A stretch of 64,000 bases of DNA. Origin: Pseudomonas sp. ICMP22404. GTDB lineage: Bacteria > Pseudomonadota > Gammaproteobacteria > Pseudomonadales > Pseudomonadaceae. Numbering within the stretch: position 1 is the first letter of the stretch; each line of letters opens with the position of its first letter. This document shows, one piece after another, positions 28,497 through 37,587 of this stretch. The notes under the pieces were generated by a model, which had not been told where the DNA came from, did no database searches, and saw only the letters and a program-made list of their open reading frames with translations. Position numbers and translations under genes: made by a program. The stretch is taken from NCBI RefSeq assembly GCF_006227205.1, contig NZ_VCNG01000020.1:1-64000 (forward strand), given 5' to 3'.

Positions 28497-28624
28497 AGGG
28501 AAACCTCGACGGGGGGTCTTGTCATGAGCGGCTGAGCTTAGAGGCCAATCACGCGGCAACGCAACCATTGCCATTGGTCCCAGGGAGGGCGACACTTGCC
28601 GGCCAACCATGGAAGGACTCCCTC

Positions 28625-29533
28625 GTGAACCTCGTCGATCTCCTGCGTCTGCTGTCATTGGCCGCCATCTGGGGGGCGAGCTTCCTGTTCATGCGCATTA
28701 TCGCGCCCGTCATCGGCACGATCCCCACGGCCTTTTTTCGTGTCTCCATCGCCTTCGTCGGGTTGGTGGTGATCCTGGCACTGATGCGGGTCGACTGGAA
28801 TTTCCGTGGCAAGCTGAAAGTCGCGATGGGGCTGGGCCTGATCAACTCGGGCATTCCCGCGACGTTCTATTCCCTGGCGGCCCAAACCCTTCCGGCCGGT
28901 TACTCGGCGATCTTCAACGCCACGACGCCTCTGATGGGGGTGTTGATCGGTGGGCTGTTCTTCAGCGAGCAACTCACGGTCGCCAAGGTCAGCGGCGTGT
29001 TCCTCGGGCTGCTCGGCGTCGGCATCCTGACCCGCGCCGGCCCGGTGGCCTTCGACCTGCAACTGCTGATGGGCGCCCTCGCCTGCCTGATGGCCACCAC
29101 CTGTTATGGCTTCGCCGGATTCCTCACCCGGCGCTGGCTCGATCATCAAGGCGGGTTGGACAGCCGTCTTTCCGCCCTGGGGAGCATGTTCGGCGCCACG
29201 GTGTTCCTGCTGCCACTGTTCGGTTACAGCGTCATCAGCCAACCCCCGGCCAGCTGGGGTGGCTGGAGCGTCTGGCTGTCATTGCTGGGGTTGGGGCTGG
29301 TGTGCACCGCGCTGGCGTACATCCTTTATTTCCGGTTGCTCAGCGCCATCGGGCCGGTCAAATCCATGACCGTTACCTTCCTGATCCCGCCATTCGGCGT
29401 GCTGTGGGGGGCGTTGTTGCTGGATGAGCCGTTGGGGATGGCGCATCTGTATGGCGGGGTGCTGATTGCGGCAGCATTGTGGCTGGTGTTGAAGCCGGCG
29501 GCGCAGAAGCCGGTCGAGGTGTCTGCCCGCTAG
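28625..29533 (+). CDS. EamA/DMT-family inner-membrane transporter
   Basis: 302 residues from a GTG at 28625, chosen because AAGGA is seven bases upstream; an ATG at 28568 lacks this. Ten predicted helices in two EamA repeats: LAAIWGASFLFMRIIAPVIG begins repeat 1 and GLVCTALAYILYFRLLSAIGPVKSMTVTFLIPPFGVLWGALLLDEPL is the classic repeat-2 signature. Likely exports an amino acid or similar metabolite; substrate unknown. Divergent from aceK; a REP pair separates it from the convergent EamA gene at 29653. Confidence 0.87.
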   Translation: MNLVDLLRLLSLAAIWGASFLFMRIIAPVIGTIPTAFFRVSIAFVGLVVILALMRVDWNFRGKLKVAMGLGLINSGIPATFYSLAAQTLPAGYSAIFNATTPLMGVLIGGLFFSEQLTVAKVSGVFLGLLGVGILTRAGPVAFDLQLLMGALACLMATTCYGFAGFLTRRWLDHQGGLDSRLSALGSMFGATVFLLPLFGYSVISQPPASWGGWSVWLSLLGLGLVCTALAYILYFRLLSAIGPVKSMTVTFLIPPFGVLWGALLLDEPLGMAHLYGGVLIAAALWLVLKPAAQKPVEVSAR

Positions 29534-29555
29534 CGCATCGGCGCATTCGAGCATG

Positions 29556-29622
29556 TCATCGCGGGCAAGCCTTGCTCCCACAGGATGTCGCAAACCTGTG
29601 TGAGCAAGGCTTGCCCGCGATG
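29556..29622. repeat. REP pair, outward-facing, between two convergent EamA genes
   Basis: ATCGCGGGCAAGCCTTGCTC and its inverted partner GAGCAAGGCTTGCCCGCGAT, 20 bp apart. Variant REP (GCAAGCCTTGC centre), also seen once at 50969-50995. Confidence 0.85.
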
Positions 29623-29652
29623 GAGGTACTGCAGTCACTGGCCCGCTAACGG

Positions 29653-30516
29653 CTAGCGGCGTTTACGAAACACAAACACCAGCCCGACGATGATCAGCGC
29701 CATCCCCAGCAAGCTCAACAGCGCCAGCCGGTTGCCGAACACCAGGTAGTCCATGACCGCCGTCACCGCCGGCACCAGGTAGAACAGGCTGGTGACATTC
29801 ACCAGATTACCCCGTGCAATCAGCCGGTACAGCAGCAAGGTCGCCAGCACCGAGACCACCAAACCCATCCACAACACCGGCACGATGAAGCCCGCACGGG
29901 TCTCGAAATGGAATGGCTGGAACGGCACGAACACCGCACACAATAAAAGTCCGGCCAGGTACTGCACCGGCAGCGTGCCGAGGGGATTATCGGTAATGCG
30001 TTTCTGCATGATCGACCCGGCGGTCATGGACACCAGCGCCAGCAACCCGCACAGCATTCCGGTCAAGGACATCCCCGCCAATCCGATGCCCTGGTACACC
30101 ACCATGACCAACCCGACCAACCCGAGCGCCAGGCCGAACAGACGCGACCAGGAACGCTGACGTTCCACGAGCACCACCGTGAGGATGGGTTGTACGCCCA
30201 TCAGGGTGGCCATCACGCCGGGTGTCACGTTCATTTGCAGGGCCAGCAGATAGAAAATCTGATAGGCCCCCAGCAGCACCAATCCTGTGGTCGCGGCATA
30301 GATCAACGGCTTGCCGACCGTGGGCAGCTTGAACCTGAACACCGGGATCAACAACACCAACGCACACAGTGCAATGGCAAAACGGATCAGCAGAAAAGCG
30401 AAAGGTGAAGCGTGGGCCAGGCCCAGTTTGGAAAAGATTGCGCCGCTGCTCCACAGCAGGACGAACAGGCTCGTGGAAGCCGCCGCCAATAACGCGTTCT
30501 TGGATAGGGAAAACAT
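29653..30516 (-). CDS. EamA/DMT-family inner-membrane transporter
   Basis: 287 residues from the ATG at 30516 (AGGTGG five bases upstream; an in-frame GTG nine bases earlier is part of that ribosome site). Ten hydrophobic segments; FVLLWSSGAIFSKLGLAHASPFAFLLIRF is the first-repeat signature and VTSLFYLVPAVTAVMDYLVFGNRLALLSLLGMALIIVGL the second. Function as an efflux carrier is inferred from the family. It is the third DMT gene in 21 kb, not closely similar to the others. Confidence 0.87.
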   Translation of the reverse strand: MFSLSKNALLAAASTSLFVLLWSSGAIFSKLGLAHASPFAFLLIRFAIALCALVLLIPVFRFKLPTVGKPLIYAATTGLVLLGAYQIFYLLALQMNVTPGVMATLMGVQPILTVVLVERQRSWSRLFGLALGLVGLVMVVYQGIGLAGMSLTGMLCGLLALVSMTAGSIMQKRITDNPLGTLPVQYLAGLLLCAVFVPFQPFHFETRAGFIVPVLWMGLVVSVLATLLLYRLIARGNLVNVTSLFYLVPAVTAVMDYLVFGNRLALLSLLGMALIIVGLVFVFRKRR

Positions 30517-30814
30517 GGATACCACCTGTAGTCAGGCAAAAGCCAACTCAGCCGAGGCTGAAGTCCAGTAGTTTTTTTCAGGCAGGCACAGGGGACGGCA
30601 ACCGTTGCCGATCAGCCCTGAACGCCAACACCCGGCGGTGATACGACGGCGTACACCGATGAGCTACTGACAGGTGGAGGGTATTGACCGATCTGCACAG
30701 GCTGCTGATTCCCGCACGGCACGACGCCAGCGTTGAACGCTGGAACCACAACCGCGATGACAGGGGATACAGGCATGAGCCGATCTCTTTGGGGAAGTGG
30801 GTTCGAAAACCCGA
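30517..30814. other. Gene-free spacer between two minus-strand genes
   Basis: No convincing coding frame. It holds one short perfect hairpin, CCAGCGTT..AACGCTGG near 30729-30745, and a small TCAGCC..GGCTGA hairpin near 30545. It should contain the promoter of the EamA gene at 30516, but I do not see a clear -35/-10 pair. Confidence 0.4.
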
Positions 30815-30840
30815 CGAGCGCTGACTATAACCAGCGCTCG
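30815..30840 (-). terminator. Probable terminator after lpxO
   Basis: CGAGCGCTG and CAGCGCTCG are perfect 9-bp arms around a 8-base loop, 16 bp past the lpxO stop. On the minus strand the stem is followed by TCGGGTTTT, a weak T-tract, so termination may be partial. Confidence 0.55.
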
Positions 30841-30856
30841 AAGTATTGCGCAATGG

Positions 30857-31795
30857 TTAACCGAACAACCAATAGCCGAGTGCCGTGAGTACCACCACCG
30901 CCAGCACCGGCCGCATCACCCGATACACCTTGGGGTACTTGCGTTTCCACTGCTTGACCCGGCCGCTGATACCATCGCTGAACGACTTGCTCCAGGCGTA
31001 GACCTGGTTGATACCGCCGACGCGTTCGTCGTCCAGATTCTGCGGCGCGGTGGCGCGGCCGAGGAAGCCGCTGACAGCGCGATTGAGACGGGTCATCAAC
31101 CGGCTGCTCAAGGGGCGCTCGACATCGCAGAACAGGATCACGCGGGTCTGGGGTGTTTCATTCTTGACCCAGTGCACGTAGGTTTCATCGAACATCACAT
31201 CTTCGCCGTCGCGCCACGCATAGATCTGGCCGTCGACGAAGATCCGGCAATCGTCGGAGTTGGGCGTGGAAAGCCCCAGGTGATAGCGCAACGAGCCGGC
31301 GAACGGATCGCGATGGGGGTTCAAATGGCTGTCACCCGGCAGCAGTGCGAACATCGCGCCGCGGACGTTGGGAATCCGGTTGACCAGCTCGACGGTCCTG
31401 GGGCACAGCACTTCGGCCGACGGCAGCGGTTTGTCGTACCACTTGAGGTAGAAGCGCTTCCAGCCTTTCTTGAAGAACGAGCCGAAGCCGGCATCGTTGT
31501 TCTTTTCCGCGGCCCGGATGTAACCCTCGTCGAACAGGTGCATCGCCTCATCACGGATGACCTGCCAGTTGTCCTTGAGCACATCCAGTTCGGGGAACTT
31601 GCTGCGGTCCAGGTAAGGCCTGGACGGTACGCCGGAGAACAGGTACATCAGGGTGTTATAGGGTGCGAACAGCGCCGAGTGGTTGACGAACTGGCGCAAC
31701 ACCGGCAAACGCGCCTTGCCGCGCAGGTGCACATAAAGCGTACTGCCCAGAAACAGCAGCAGTACCGACGCCTTGGCGACAAACGAAACGGTCAT
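30857..31795 (-). CDS. lpxO: Lipid A 2-hydroxylase-type aspartyl/asparaginyl beta-hydroxylase
   Basis: 312 residues, LpxO length. Hydrophobic anchor helices at both ends (residues ~5-22 and ~290-310) surround a cytoplasmic Fe(II)/2-oxoglutarate oxygenase domain. Iron ligands are in SHLNPHRDP (His-X-Asp) and VHWVKNE (distal His); RYHLGL carries 2-oxoglutarate-binding residues. LpxO hydroxylates a secondary acyl chain of lipid A at the inner membrane. GGAG lies six bases before the ATG. Pseudomonas has LpxO paralogs with different acyl-chain choice, so the exact subtype is open. EptA, another lipid A modifier, is encoded at 56506. Confidence 0.85.
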   Translation of the reverse strand: MTVSFVAKASVLLLFLGSTLYVHLRGKARLPVLRQFVNHSALFAPYNTLMYLFSGVPSRPYLDRSKFPELDVLKDNWQVIRDEAMHLFDEGYIRAAEKNNDAGFGSFFKKGWKRFYLKWYDKPLPSAEVLCPRTVELVNRIPNVRGAMFALLPGDSHLNPHRDPFAGSLRYHLGLSTPNSDDCRIFVDGQIYAWRDGEDVMFDETYVHWVKNETPQTRVILFCDVERPLSSRLMTRLNRAVSGFLGRATAPQNLDDERVGGINQVYAWSKSFSDGISGRVKQWKRKYPKVYRVMRPVLAVVVLTALGYWLFG

Positions 31796-31851
31796 TCATA
31801 ACTCCTTGTCAAAAAAGCAACTGATGCGACGTCAACTGCCCGACGTGGCCG

Positions 31852-31877
31852 GGGGCCATGCTAAATGCTCATGGCCC
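31852..31877. other. Hairpin upstream of lpxO
   Basis: GGGCCATG and CATGGCCC arms around a 9-base spacer, about 57-82 bp upstream of the lpxO ATG. Could be an operator or a 5'-UTR stem. No regulator suggested by sequence alone. Confidence 0.35.
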
Positions 31878-31989
31878 GGGTAGAAACCGTCTAACGCAAT
31901 ATTCACTATTGTGCAGGACGCAATAAACCTAACAGGCGTCACCTGAACCCTGGCTGACGCCAGTCAAAACACCTTCAATCCTGCTGAAG

Positions 31990-32029
31990 GCTTCTGTGGC
32001 GAGGGGATTTATCCCCTCGCCACAGAAGC
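31990..32029. repeat. REP-type hairpin (GTGGCGAGGGG class) after cysK
   Basis: GCTTCTGTGGCGAGGGG (31990-32006) and its perfect complement (32013-32029) with a 6-base loop, 16 bp past the cysK stop. Likely transcript end or stabiliser. Confidence 0.85.
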
Positions 32030-32044
32030 TGTCCTGCCACCGTA

Positions 32045-33019
32045 TTACTGCTGGTTTTCCTGTTCGGTAAACAGATCACTGAACAGCATGCTCGACAAGT
32101 ACCGCTCGCCCGAATCCGGCAGGATCACCACGATCGTCTTGCCCTGCATCTCGGGTTTTTCCGCCAGGCGTGCGGCCACGGCCATCGCCGCGCCACAGGA
32201 AATGCCACACAGAATGCCTTCTTCCTGCATCAAGCGCAGGGCCATGGCCTTGGATTCGTCGTCCGTCACCCGCTCAACCTGATCGACCATCGACAGATCC
32301 AGGTTCTTCGGCACGAATCCGGCACCAATCCCCTGGATCTTGTGGGGGCTGGGCTTGATTTCCTGGCCCGCCAGCGCCTGGGTAATCACCGGCGAGCTCT
32401 CGGGCTCCACCGCCACCGACAGGATCGGCTTGCCGCAGGTGTTCTTGATATAGCGGGAGACCCCGCTAATGGTTCCGCCGGTGCCCACGCCCGCCACCAG
32501 CACGTCCACCGCGCCGTCGGTGTCGTTCCAGATTTCCGGGCCGGTGGTTTTTTCGTGGATCGCCGGGTTCGCCGGGTTATCGAACTGCTGCGGCATGAAA
32601 TAACTGGACGGATCGCTGGCGACGATCTCGGCGGCCTTCTCGATGGCGCCCTTCATGCCCTTGGCCGGTTCGGTCAGCACCAGCTCGGCGCCAAGGGCCT
32701 TGAGCACCTTGCGCCGTTCGATGCTCATGGAGGCCGGCATGGTCAGCATCAGCTTGTAGCCACGAGCAGCGGCGACGAACGCCAGGCCGATCCCGGTGTT
32801 GCCCGAGGTCGGCTCGACGATGGTCATGCCTGGCTTGAGCTTGCCGGTGCTTTCAGCGTCCCAGATCATGTTCGCGCCAATCCGGCACTTGACCGAATAC
32901 CCCGGGTTACGCCCTTCGATCTTGGCCAGGATGGTGACACCCCGCGGGGCAATGCGATTGATCTGCACCAGTGGCGTATTGCCGATGGAATGGGCGTTGT
33001 CAGCGTAGATACGGCTCAT
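32045..33019 (-). CDS. cysK: Cysteine synthase A (O-acetylserine sulfhydrylase)
   Basis: 324 residues from the ATG at 33019 (AAGGA eight bases upstream). PLP-binding Lys44 in NPGYSVKCRIGANMI, substrate loop PTSGNTGIG, glycine loop GVGTGGTISG, and the C-terminal SGERYLSSMLF typical of CysK. Makes cysteine from O-acetylserine and sulfide in the cytoplasm. CysK rather than CysM is favoured by the conserved N-terminus (MSRIYADNAHSIGNTPLVQ) and by length (CysM ~300). Divergent from the DUF748 gene. Confidence 0.94.
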   Translation of the reverse strand: MSRIYADNAHSIGNTPLVQINRIAPRGVTILAKIEGRNPGYSVKCRIGANMIWDAESTGKLKPGMTIVEPTSGNTGIGLAFVAAARGYKLMLTMPASMSIERRKVLKALGAELVLTEPAKGMKGAIEKAAEIVASDPSSYFMPQQFDNPANPAIHEKTTGPEIWNDTDGAVDVLVAGVGTGGTISGVSRYIKNTCGKPILSVAVEPESSPVITQALAGQEIKPSPHKIQGIGAGFVPKNLDLSMVDQVERVTDDESKAMALRLMQEEGILCGISCGAAMAVAARLAEKPEMQGKTIVVILPDSGERYLSSMLFSDLFTEQENQQ

Positions 33020-33150
33020 GACTAGGTCCTTAGTGATGCGTGAATTCAAGCGCCTAAAGGTATGCCTGTTGCCCGAGGGCGTCCAGTTGCAGCGAACGTT
33101 CGCAGGGCTGCAACGGTCAATGGTTTTAATATTGCCTGAGACCGAACGAC

Positions 33151-34227
33151 ATGAAGCGTCGATACAGCTGGCCACTGTGGACTCTCACAGCCATCGTTGC
33201 GGTGTTGGTGGCCCTGCATTTCACGTTGCCTTACCTCGTGCGCAACTACCTGAACGACAAACTGGCCGACATGGGCGACTACCGCGGCCAGGTCACTGAT
33301 GTGGACCTGGCGCTCTGGCGCGGAGCCTACCGGATCAACGGCCTGAAAATCGTCAAGGTCGACGGCAAGGTCCCGGTACCGTTCGTCGATGCACCGCTGG
33401 TCGACCTGTCTGTCAGCTGGCACTCGCTGTGGTACGACCACGCAGTGGTGGCCGAGGCGGAGTTCGCCCGGCCCGAAGTGAACTTCGTCGATGGCGGCGG
33501 CAACCGGCAGAACTCCCAGACCGGCCAGGGCACCAACTGGCGCGAGCAGCTAAGCAAACTGCTGCCCATCACCTTCAACGAGGTGCGGATCAGGGACGGC
33601 AAAGTGGCCTTTCGCAATTTCAACTCCAAGCCCCCGGTCAACCTGCGGGCCACCGACGTCAACGCCAGCTTCTATAACCTGACCAACGTGGTCGATACCG
33701 AAGGCAAGCGTGACGCCCGTTTCGAGGGCAAAGCCCTGGTGGCCGAACATGCGCCGCTGGAGGTGCAAGCCACCTTCGACCCGCTGAGCAAGTTCGAGGA
33801 TTTCGACTTCCGCCTGCGGGCCAGGAACATCGAACTCAAGCGCCTGAACGATTTTGCCGCGGCCTACGGCAAGTTCGACTTCAATGCCGGCCATGGCGAC
33901 CTGGTGATCGAGGCTGAGGCGAACAACGCCAAACTCAGCGGCTACATCAAACCGCTGCTGCGGGATGTGGACGTATTCGATTGGCAACAAGACGTGGAAA
34001 ACGAGAAAAAGAACATTTTCCGTTCGGTCTGGGAGGCGCTGGTCGGCGCCGGCGAAACGGCCCTGAAGAATCAGCGCAAGAACCAGTTCGCCACCCGGGT
34101 CGAGCTCAACGGCAATGTCCATCAACAGGACATCAGCGCCTTCGAAGCCTTCCTGCAGATCCTGCGCAACGGTTTCGTCGAGGCCTTCAACGCGCGCTAC
34201 GAGCAGCCGCCGCCCTCTAAGGACTAG
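33151..34227 (+). CDS. DUF748 (AsmA-like) envelope protein
   Basis: 358 residues. One N-terminal membrane helix (about 8-30), then a periplasmic region with the DUF748/AsmA-like start (YLVRNYLNDKLADMGDYRGQVTDVDLALWRGAYRINGLKIVKVDG) repeated in beta-rich blocks. Members of this superfamily are elongated beta-groove proteins; several move lipids between membranes, but this short member (others exceed 900 residues) has no assigned role. The ribosome site is weak. A composite REP palindrome follows. Confidence 0.82.
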   Translation: MKRRYSWPLWTLTAIVAVLVALHFTLPYLVRNYLNDKLADMGDYRGQVTDVDLALWRGAYRINGLKIVKVDGKVPVPFVDAPLVDLSVSWHSLWYDHAVVAEAEFARPEVNFVDGGGNRQNSQTGQGTNWREQLSKLLPITFNEVRIRDGKVAFRNFNSKPPVNLRATDVNASFYNLTNVVDTEGKRDARFEGKALVAEHAPLEVQATFDPLSKFEDFDFRLRARNIELKRLNDFAAAYGKFDFNAGHGDLVIEAEANNAKLSGYIKPLLRDVDVFDWQQDVENEKKNIFRSVWEALVGAGETALKNQRKNQFATRVELNGNVHQQDISAFEAFLQILRNGFVEAFNARYEQPPPSKD

Positions 34228-34229
34228 CC

Positions 34230-34324
34230 TGTGGCGAGGGAGCTTGCTCCCGCTGGGCTGCGTAGCGGCCCTAAAAAGCCGGCGAGCGCTGCGCACTCGA
34301 GCGGGAGCAAGCTCCCTCGCCACA
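34230..34324. repeat. Nested REP palindrome, class B, short form
   Basis: Outer arms GTGGCGAGGGAGCTTGCTCC and complement (34231-34250 / 34303-34323) enclose a second block CGCTGGGCTGCGTAGCGG and a degenerate inverted partner. Related to the elements at 40559 and 61052, which have the same GCTGGGCTGC inner block. Confidence 0.8.
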
Positions 34325-34502
34325 ATCGCCCTCCTTTGTCCGGCCATCCGCCAAGACCGGGTCAACATGTGACGCCCCATTCAGAGACTGAATACAGCGT
34401 CTGCGTTCACAGTCGGCGGGACGTCGCGTTATAGTCGAGCACGACATTTTACTTCGCGCGCCCCGCCTCGCCGGGCCAGCGACACGTTCGAGGAAATTGC
34501 AG

Positions 34503-35348
34503 ATGAAGTTCGAAGGCACCAGCGCCTACGTGGCCACCGATGACCTGAAGCTGGCCGTGAACGCCGCCATCACCCTGGAGCGGCCGTTGCTGGTCAAGGG
34601 CGAACCGGGCACCGGCAAGACCATGCTCGCCGAGCAGCTGGCGGAGTCCTTCGGCGCGCGCCTGATCACCTGGCACATCAAATCCACCACCAAGGCTCAT
34701 CAGGGCTTGTACGAGTACGACGCGGTCAGCCGCCTGCGCGACTCGCAACTGGGGGTGGACAAGGTCCATGACGTGCGCAACTACCTGAAGAAGGGCAAGC
34801 TCTGGGAGGCTTTCGAGTCCGAAGAACGGGTCATCCTGCTGATCGACGAGATCGACAAGGCCGACATCGAGTTCCCCAACGACCTGCTGCAGGAACTCGA
34901 CAAGATGGAGTTCTACGTCTACGAGACCGACGAAACCATCAAGGCCAAGCAGCGCCCGATCATCATCATTACCTCCAACAACGAAAAAGAGCTGCCGGAT
35001 GCGTTCCTGCGTCGCTGCTTTTTCCACTACATCGCCTTCCCGGACCGCGTCACCCTGCAGAAAATCGTCGATGTGCACTACCCGGACATCAAGAAAGACC
35101 TGGTCAGCGAAGCGCTGGACGTGTTCTTCGACGTGCGCAAAGTGCCGGGCCTGAAAAAGAAGCCCTCCACCTCCGAGCTGGTGGACTGGCTCAAGCTACT
35201 GATGGCCGACAACATTGGCGAAGCGGTGCTGCGTGAACGCGATCCGACCAAGGCCATCCCACCGCTGGCCGGTGCCCTGGTCAAGAACGAACAGGACGTG
35301 CAATTGCTTGAGCGCCTGGCGTTCATGAGCCGTCGCGGCACGCGTTAA
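34503..35348 (+). CDS. MoxR-type AAA+ ATPase
   Basis: 281 residues from the ATG at 34503 (GAGGAA seven bases upstream). Walker A GEPGTGKT (33-40), Walker B LLIDEID (112-118), sensor 1 ITSNNEKELP, arginine finger region FLRRCFFHYI. MoxR ATPases remodel or insert cofactors into partner complexes together with a VWA protein. The VWA gene follows after 34 bp on the same strand, the classic pair. The target enzyme is not encoded nearby, so the client is unknown. Confidence 0.92.
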   Translation: MKFEGTSAYVATDDLKLAVNAAITLERPLLVKGEPGTGKTMLAEQLAESFGARLITWHIKSTTKAHQGLYEYDAVSRLRDSQLGVDKVHDVRNYLKKGKLWEAFESEERVILLIDEIDKADIEFPNDLLQELDKMEFYVYETDETIKAKQRPIIIITSNNEKELPDAFLRRCFFHYIAFPDRVTLQKIVDVHYPDIKKDLVSEALDVFFDVRKVPGLKKKPSTSELVDWLKLLMADNIGEAVLRERDPTKAIPPLAGALVKNEQDVQLLERLAFMSRRGTR

Positions 35349-35382
35349 GCCCTCTTCGTCAACAAGCGCGAGGGCCACTGCC

Positions 35383-36561
35383 ATGCTGCTGAACCTGTTC
35401 AATGAAATGCGCGCCGCCAAGGTGCCCGTGTCGGTGCGCGAGTTGCTGGACCTGATCAACGCGCTGAAACAGCGGGTGATCTTTGCCGACATGGACGAAT
35501 TCTATTACTTGTCCCGGGCGATCCTGGTGAAGGACGAGCGCCATTTCGACAAGTTCGACCGGGCGTTCGCCGCTTACTTCAACGGCCTGGAAAAACTCGA
35601 CGACCATCTCCAGGCACTGATTCCCGAAGACTGGTTGCGCAAGGAATTCGAGCGTTCGCTGACCGATGAGGAGCGGGCGCAGATCCAGTCCCTGGGCGGC
35701 CTGGACAAGCTGATCGAGGAATTCAAGAAGCGCCTGGAAGAACAGAAGGAACGCCATGCCGGCGGCAACAAGTGGATCGGCACCGGCGGTACCAGCCCGT
35801 TCGGCTCCGGCGGTTTCAACCCCGAAGGCATCCGCGTCGGCGACGCCGGCAAGCGCCAGGGCAAGGCCGTGAAGGTCTGGGACCAGCGCGAATACAAGAA
35901 CCTCGACGATCAGGTGGAGCTGGGTACCCGCAACATCAAGATCGCCCTGCGCCGCCTGCGCAAGTTCGCCCGCCAGGGGGCGGCCGAAGAGCTGGACATC
36001 GATGGCACCATCGACCACACCGCCCGGGACGCCGGCCTGCTGAACATCCAGATGCGCCCCGAGCGGCGCAATACCGTCAAGCTGTTGCTGCTGTTCGACA
36101 TCGGCGGCTCGATGGATGCCCACGTGAAAATATGCGAAGAACTGTTCTCGGCCTGCAAGACCGAGTTCAAGCACCTGGAGTACTTCTACTTCCACAATTT
36201 CGTGTACGAGTCGGTGTGGAAGAACAACCTGCGCCGCACCTCGGAACGCACCTCGACCCAGGACCTGCTGCACAAGTACGGCGCGGACTACAAAGTGATC
36301 TTCATCGGCGACGCCGCCATGGCGCCCTATGAAATCACCCAGGCCGGCGGCAGCGTCGAACATTGGAACGAGGAAGCGGGCTATGTGTGGATGCAGCGCT
36401 TCATGGAGAAGTACAAGAAACTCATCTGGATCAACCCCTATCCGAAGGACACCTGGGGCTACACCGCCTCGACCAACATCGTGCGGGAATTGGTGGAGGA
36501 CCGAATGTATCCGCTGACCCTGCGGGGGTTGGAGGAAGGGATGCGGTTTCTTTCCAAGTAA
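35383..36561 (+). CDS. VWA-domain (CoxE-like) partner of the MoxR ATPase
   Basis: 392 residues. An N-terminal helical part (1-130) ends in a charged coil (EEFKKRLEEQKERHAGG), then a glycine-rich linker, and a von Willebrand A fold from ~230 with the MIDAS start DIGGS at 239-243 and the Thr/Asp positions in FIGDAAMAPYE. No signal peptide or membrane helix, so cytoplasmic. Genes of this type are always found beside MoxR and are thought to present the client. Usual family length is ~390. Confidence 0.9.
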   Translation: MLLNLFNEMRAAKVPVSVRELLDLINALKQRVIFADMDEFYYLSRAILVKDERHFDKFDRAFAAYFNGLEKLDDHLQALIPEDWLRKEFERSLTDEERAQIQSLGGLDKLIEEFKKRLEEQKERHAGGNKWIGTGGTSPFGSGGFNPEGIRVGDAGKRQGKAVKVWDQREYKNLDDQVELGTRNIKIALRRLRKFARQGAAEELDIDGTIDHTARDAGLLNIQMRPERRNTVKLLLLFDIGGSMDAHVKICEELFSACKTEFKHLEYFYFHNFVYESVWKNNLRRTSERTSTQDLLHKYGADYKVIFIGDAAMAPYEITQAGGSVEHWNEEAGYVWMQRFMEKYKKLIWINPYPKDTWGYTASTNIVRELVEDRMYPLTLRGLEEGMRFLSK

Positions 36562-36587
36562 GGATTGTTGTCGAGCATTCGGGCCTC

Positions 36588-36662
36588 ATCGCGAGCAGGC
36601 TCGCTCCCCCACTGGATCTGCGTCACACATGAGATCCCTGTGGGAGCGAGCCTGCTCGCGAT
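36588..36662. repeat. REP pair, outward-facing
   Basis: ATCGCGAGCAGGCTCGCTCC and its inverted partner, separated by ~35 bp, between the convergent VWA and pxpC genes. One half has CCCCC instead of the usual CCCAC. Confidence 0.85.
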
Positions 36663-36666
36663 GCTT

Positions 36667-37587
36667 CTAGCGGTCTAAAAACCCCCGCAAGCACTCCACC
36701 TGCTGCCGATGCGCAACCTCCTGCACCACCGGACGCAACCGCACCTGCGTGCCTGGCAGGCATTGCGCCAGCCGCGCCAGGGCCAATGGCGTCAAGGCGC
36801 CCAGGCGTGGGTAACCGCCAATGGTCTGCCGGTCGTTGAGCAGCACGATCGGCTGGCCGTCCGGCGGTACCTGCACGGCTCCCAGGGGAATGCCCTCGGA
36901 AATCATCGCAGGCCCCTGATATTTCAGCTCAGCCCCCAGCAAGCGGATGCCCATGCGGTCGGCGCGGCTGTCCAGCGTCCAAGGACTGTTGAACGCATCG
37001 AACAGGCTCTGTCCGCCGAACGCGCCATTCTGCGCCCCCAGGATCAGGTCCAGCGGCTGGGTCTGCTGGAAATCCGGGATCAGCCTGCCCGGCATCGGCC
37101 GAGGTGTGACCGGGCCTGAATAGCTCAAATGCTCGCCACGGCCCAGCGCGCGCCCCAGTCCATCCAGGCCGCCGAGCTCTTCACGCACGACCGTCGCCCG
37201 GCTGCCCAGTACCGCCGGCGCATCGAACCCACCGGGGGCCGCGAGGTACGCCCGGGCACCGAGCACCGGTTGGGTCAAGGCCAGGGTCTGACCCTTGCGC
37301 AAACTGAAATAACGCCACGATGCCACGGCCTGACCGTCTACCCGCGCCCCGAGGTCCGCCCCGGCCAACGCCAGTACGCAATCCTCTTCGGCCTCCACCG
37401 TGAAACCGCCGAGGGTGATTTCCACCGCCGTCGCGTCCAGGGCATTGCCCAGCATCCAGTTGGCCCAGGCCATCGACAGCCAGTCCGCCGCGCCGCCCTG
37501 GGTCACGCCCAGATGCCTGACGCCGAAACGGCCACCGTCCTGCAGCAGGCACAGCGGTGTGCTGGCCTTGATCGACAAACGGCTCAT
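36667..37587 (-). CDS. pxpC: 5-oxoprolinase subunit C
   Basis: 306 residues. Carboxyltransferase-like (AHS2) fold: LQDGGRFGVRHLGVTQGGAADWLSMAWANWMLGN at the N-terminus, ARAYLAAPGGFDAP, and the C-terminal QTIGGYPRLGALTPLALARLAQ, all family hallmarks. PxpA, B and C together convert 5-oxoproline plus ATP to glutamate in the cytoplasm, repairing damaged glutamine. Its ATG overlaps the pxpB stop as ATGA (37584-37587), so it is translationally coupled. Last gene of the MFS-pxpA-pxpB-pxpC operon. Confidence 0.93.
   Translation of the reverse strand: MSRLSIKASTPLCLLQDGGRFGVRHLGVTQGGAADWLSMAWANWMLGNALDATAVEITLGGFTVEAEEDCVLALAGADLGARVDGQAVASWRYFSLRKGQTLALTQPVLGARAYLAAPGGFDAPAVLGSRATVVREELGGLDGLGRALGRGEHLSYSGPVTPRPMPGRLIPDFQQTQPLDLILGAQNGAFGGQSLFDAFNSPWTLDSRADRMGIRLLGAELKYQGPAMISEGIPLGAVQVPPDGQPIVLLNDRQTIGGYPRLGALTPLALARLAQCLPGTQVRLRPVVQEVAHRQQVECLRGFLDR

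Noticed and set aside
30578..30853. Minus-strand 91-codon frame between the EamA and lpxO genes
   Set aside because: It would start inside the lpxO terminator hairpin and has no signal, domain or ribosome site.
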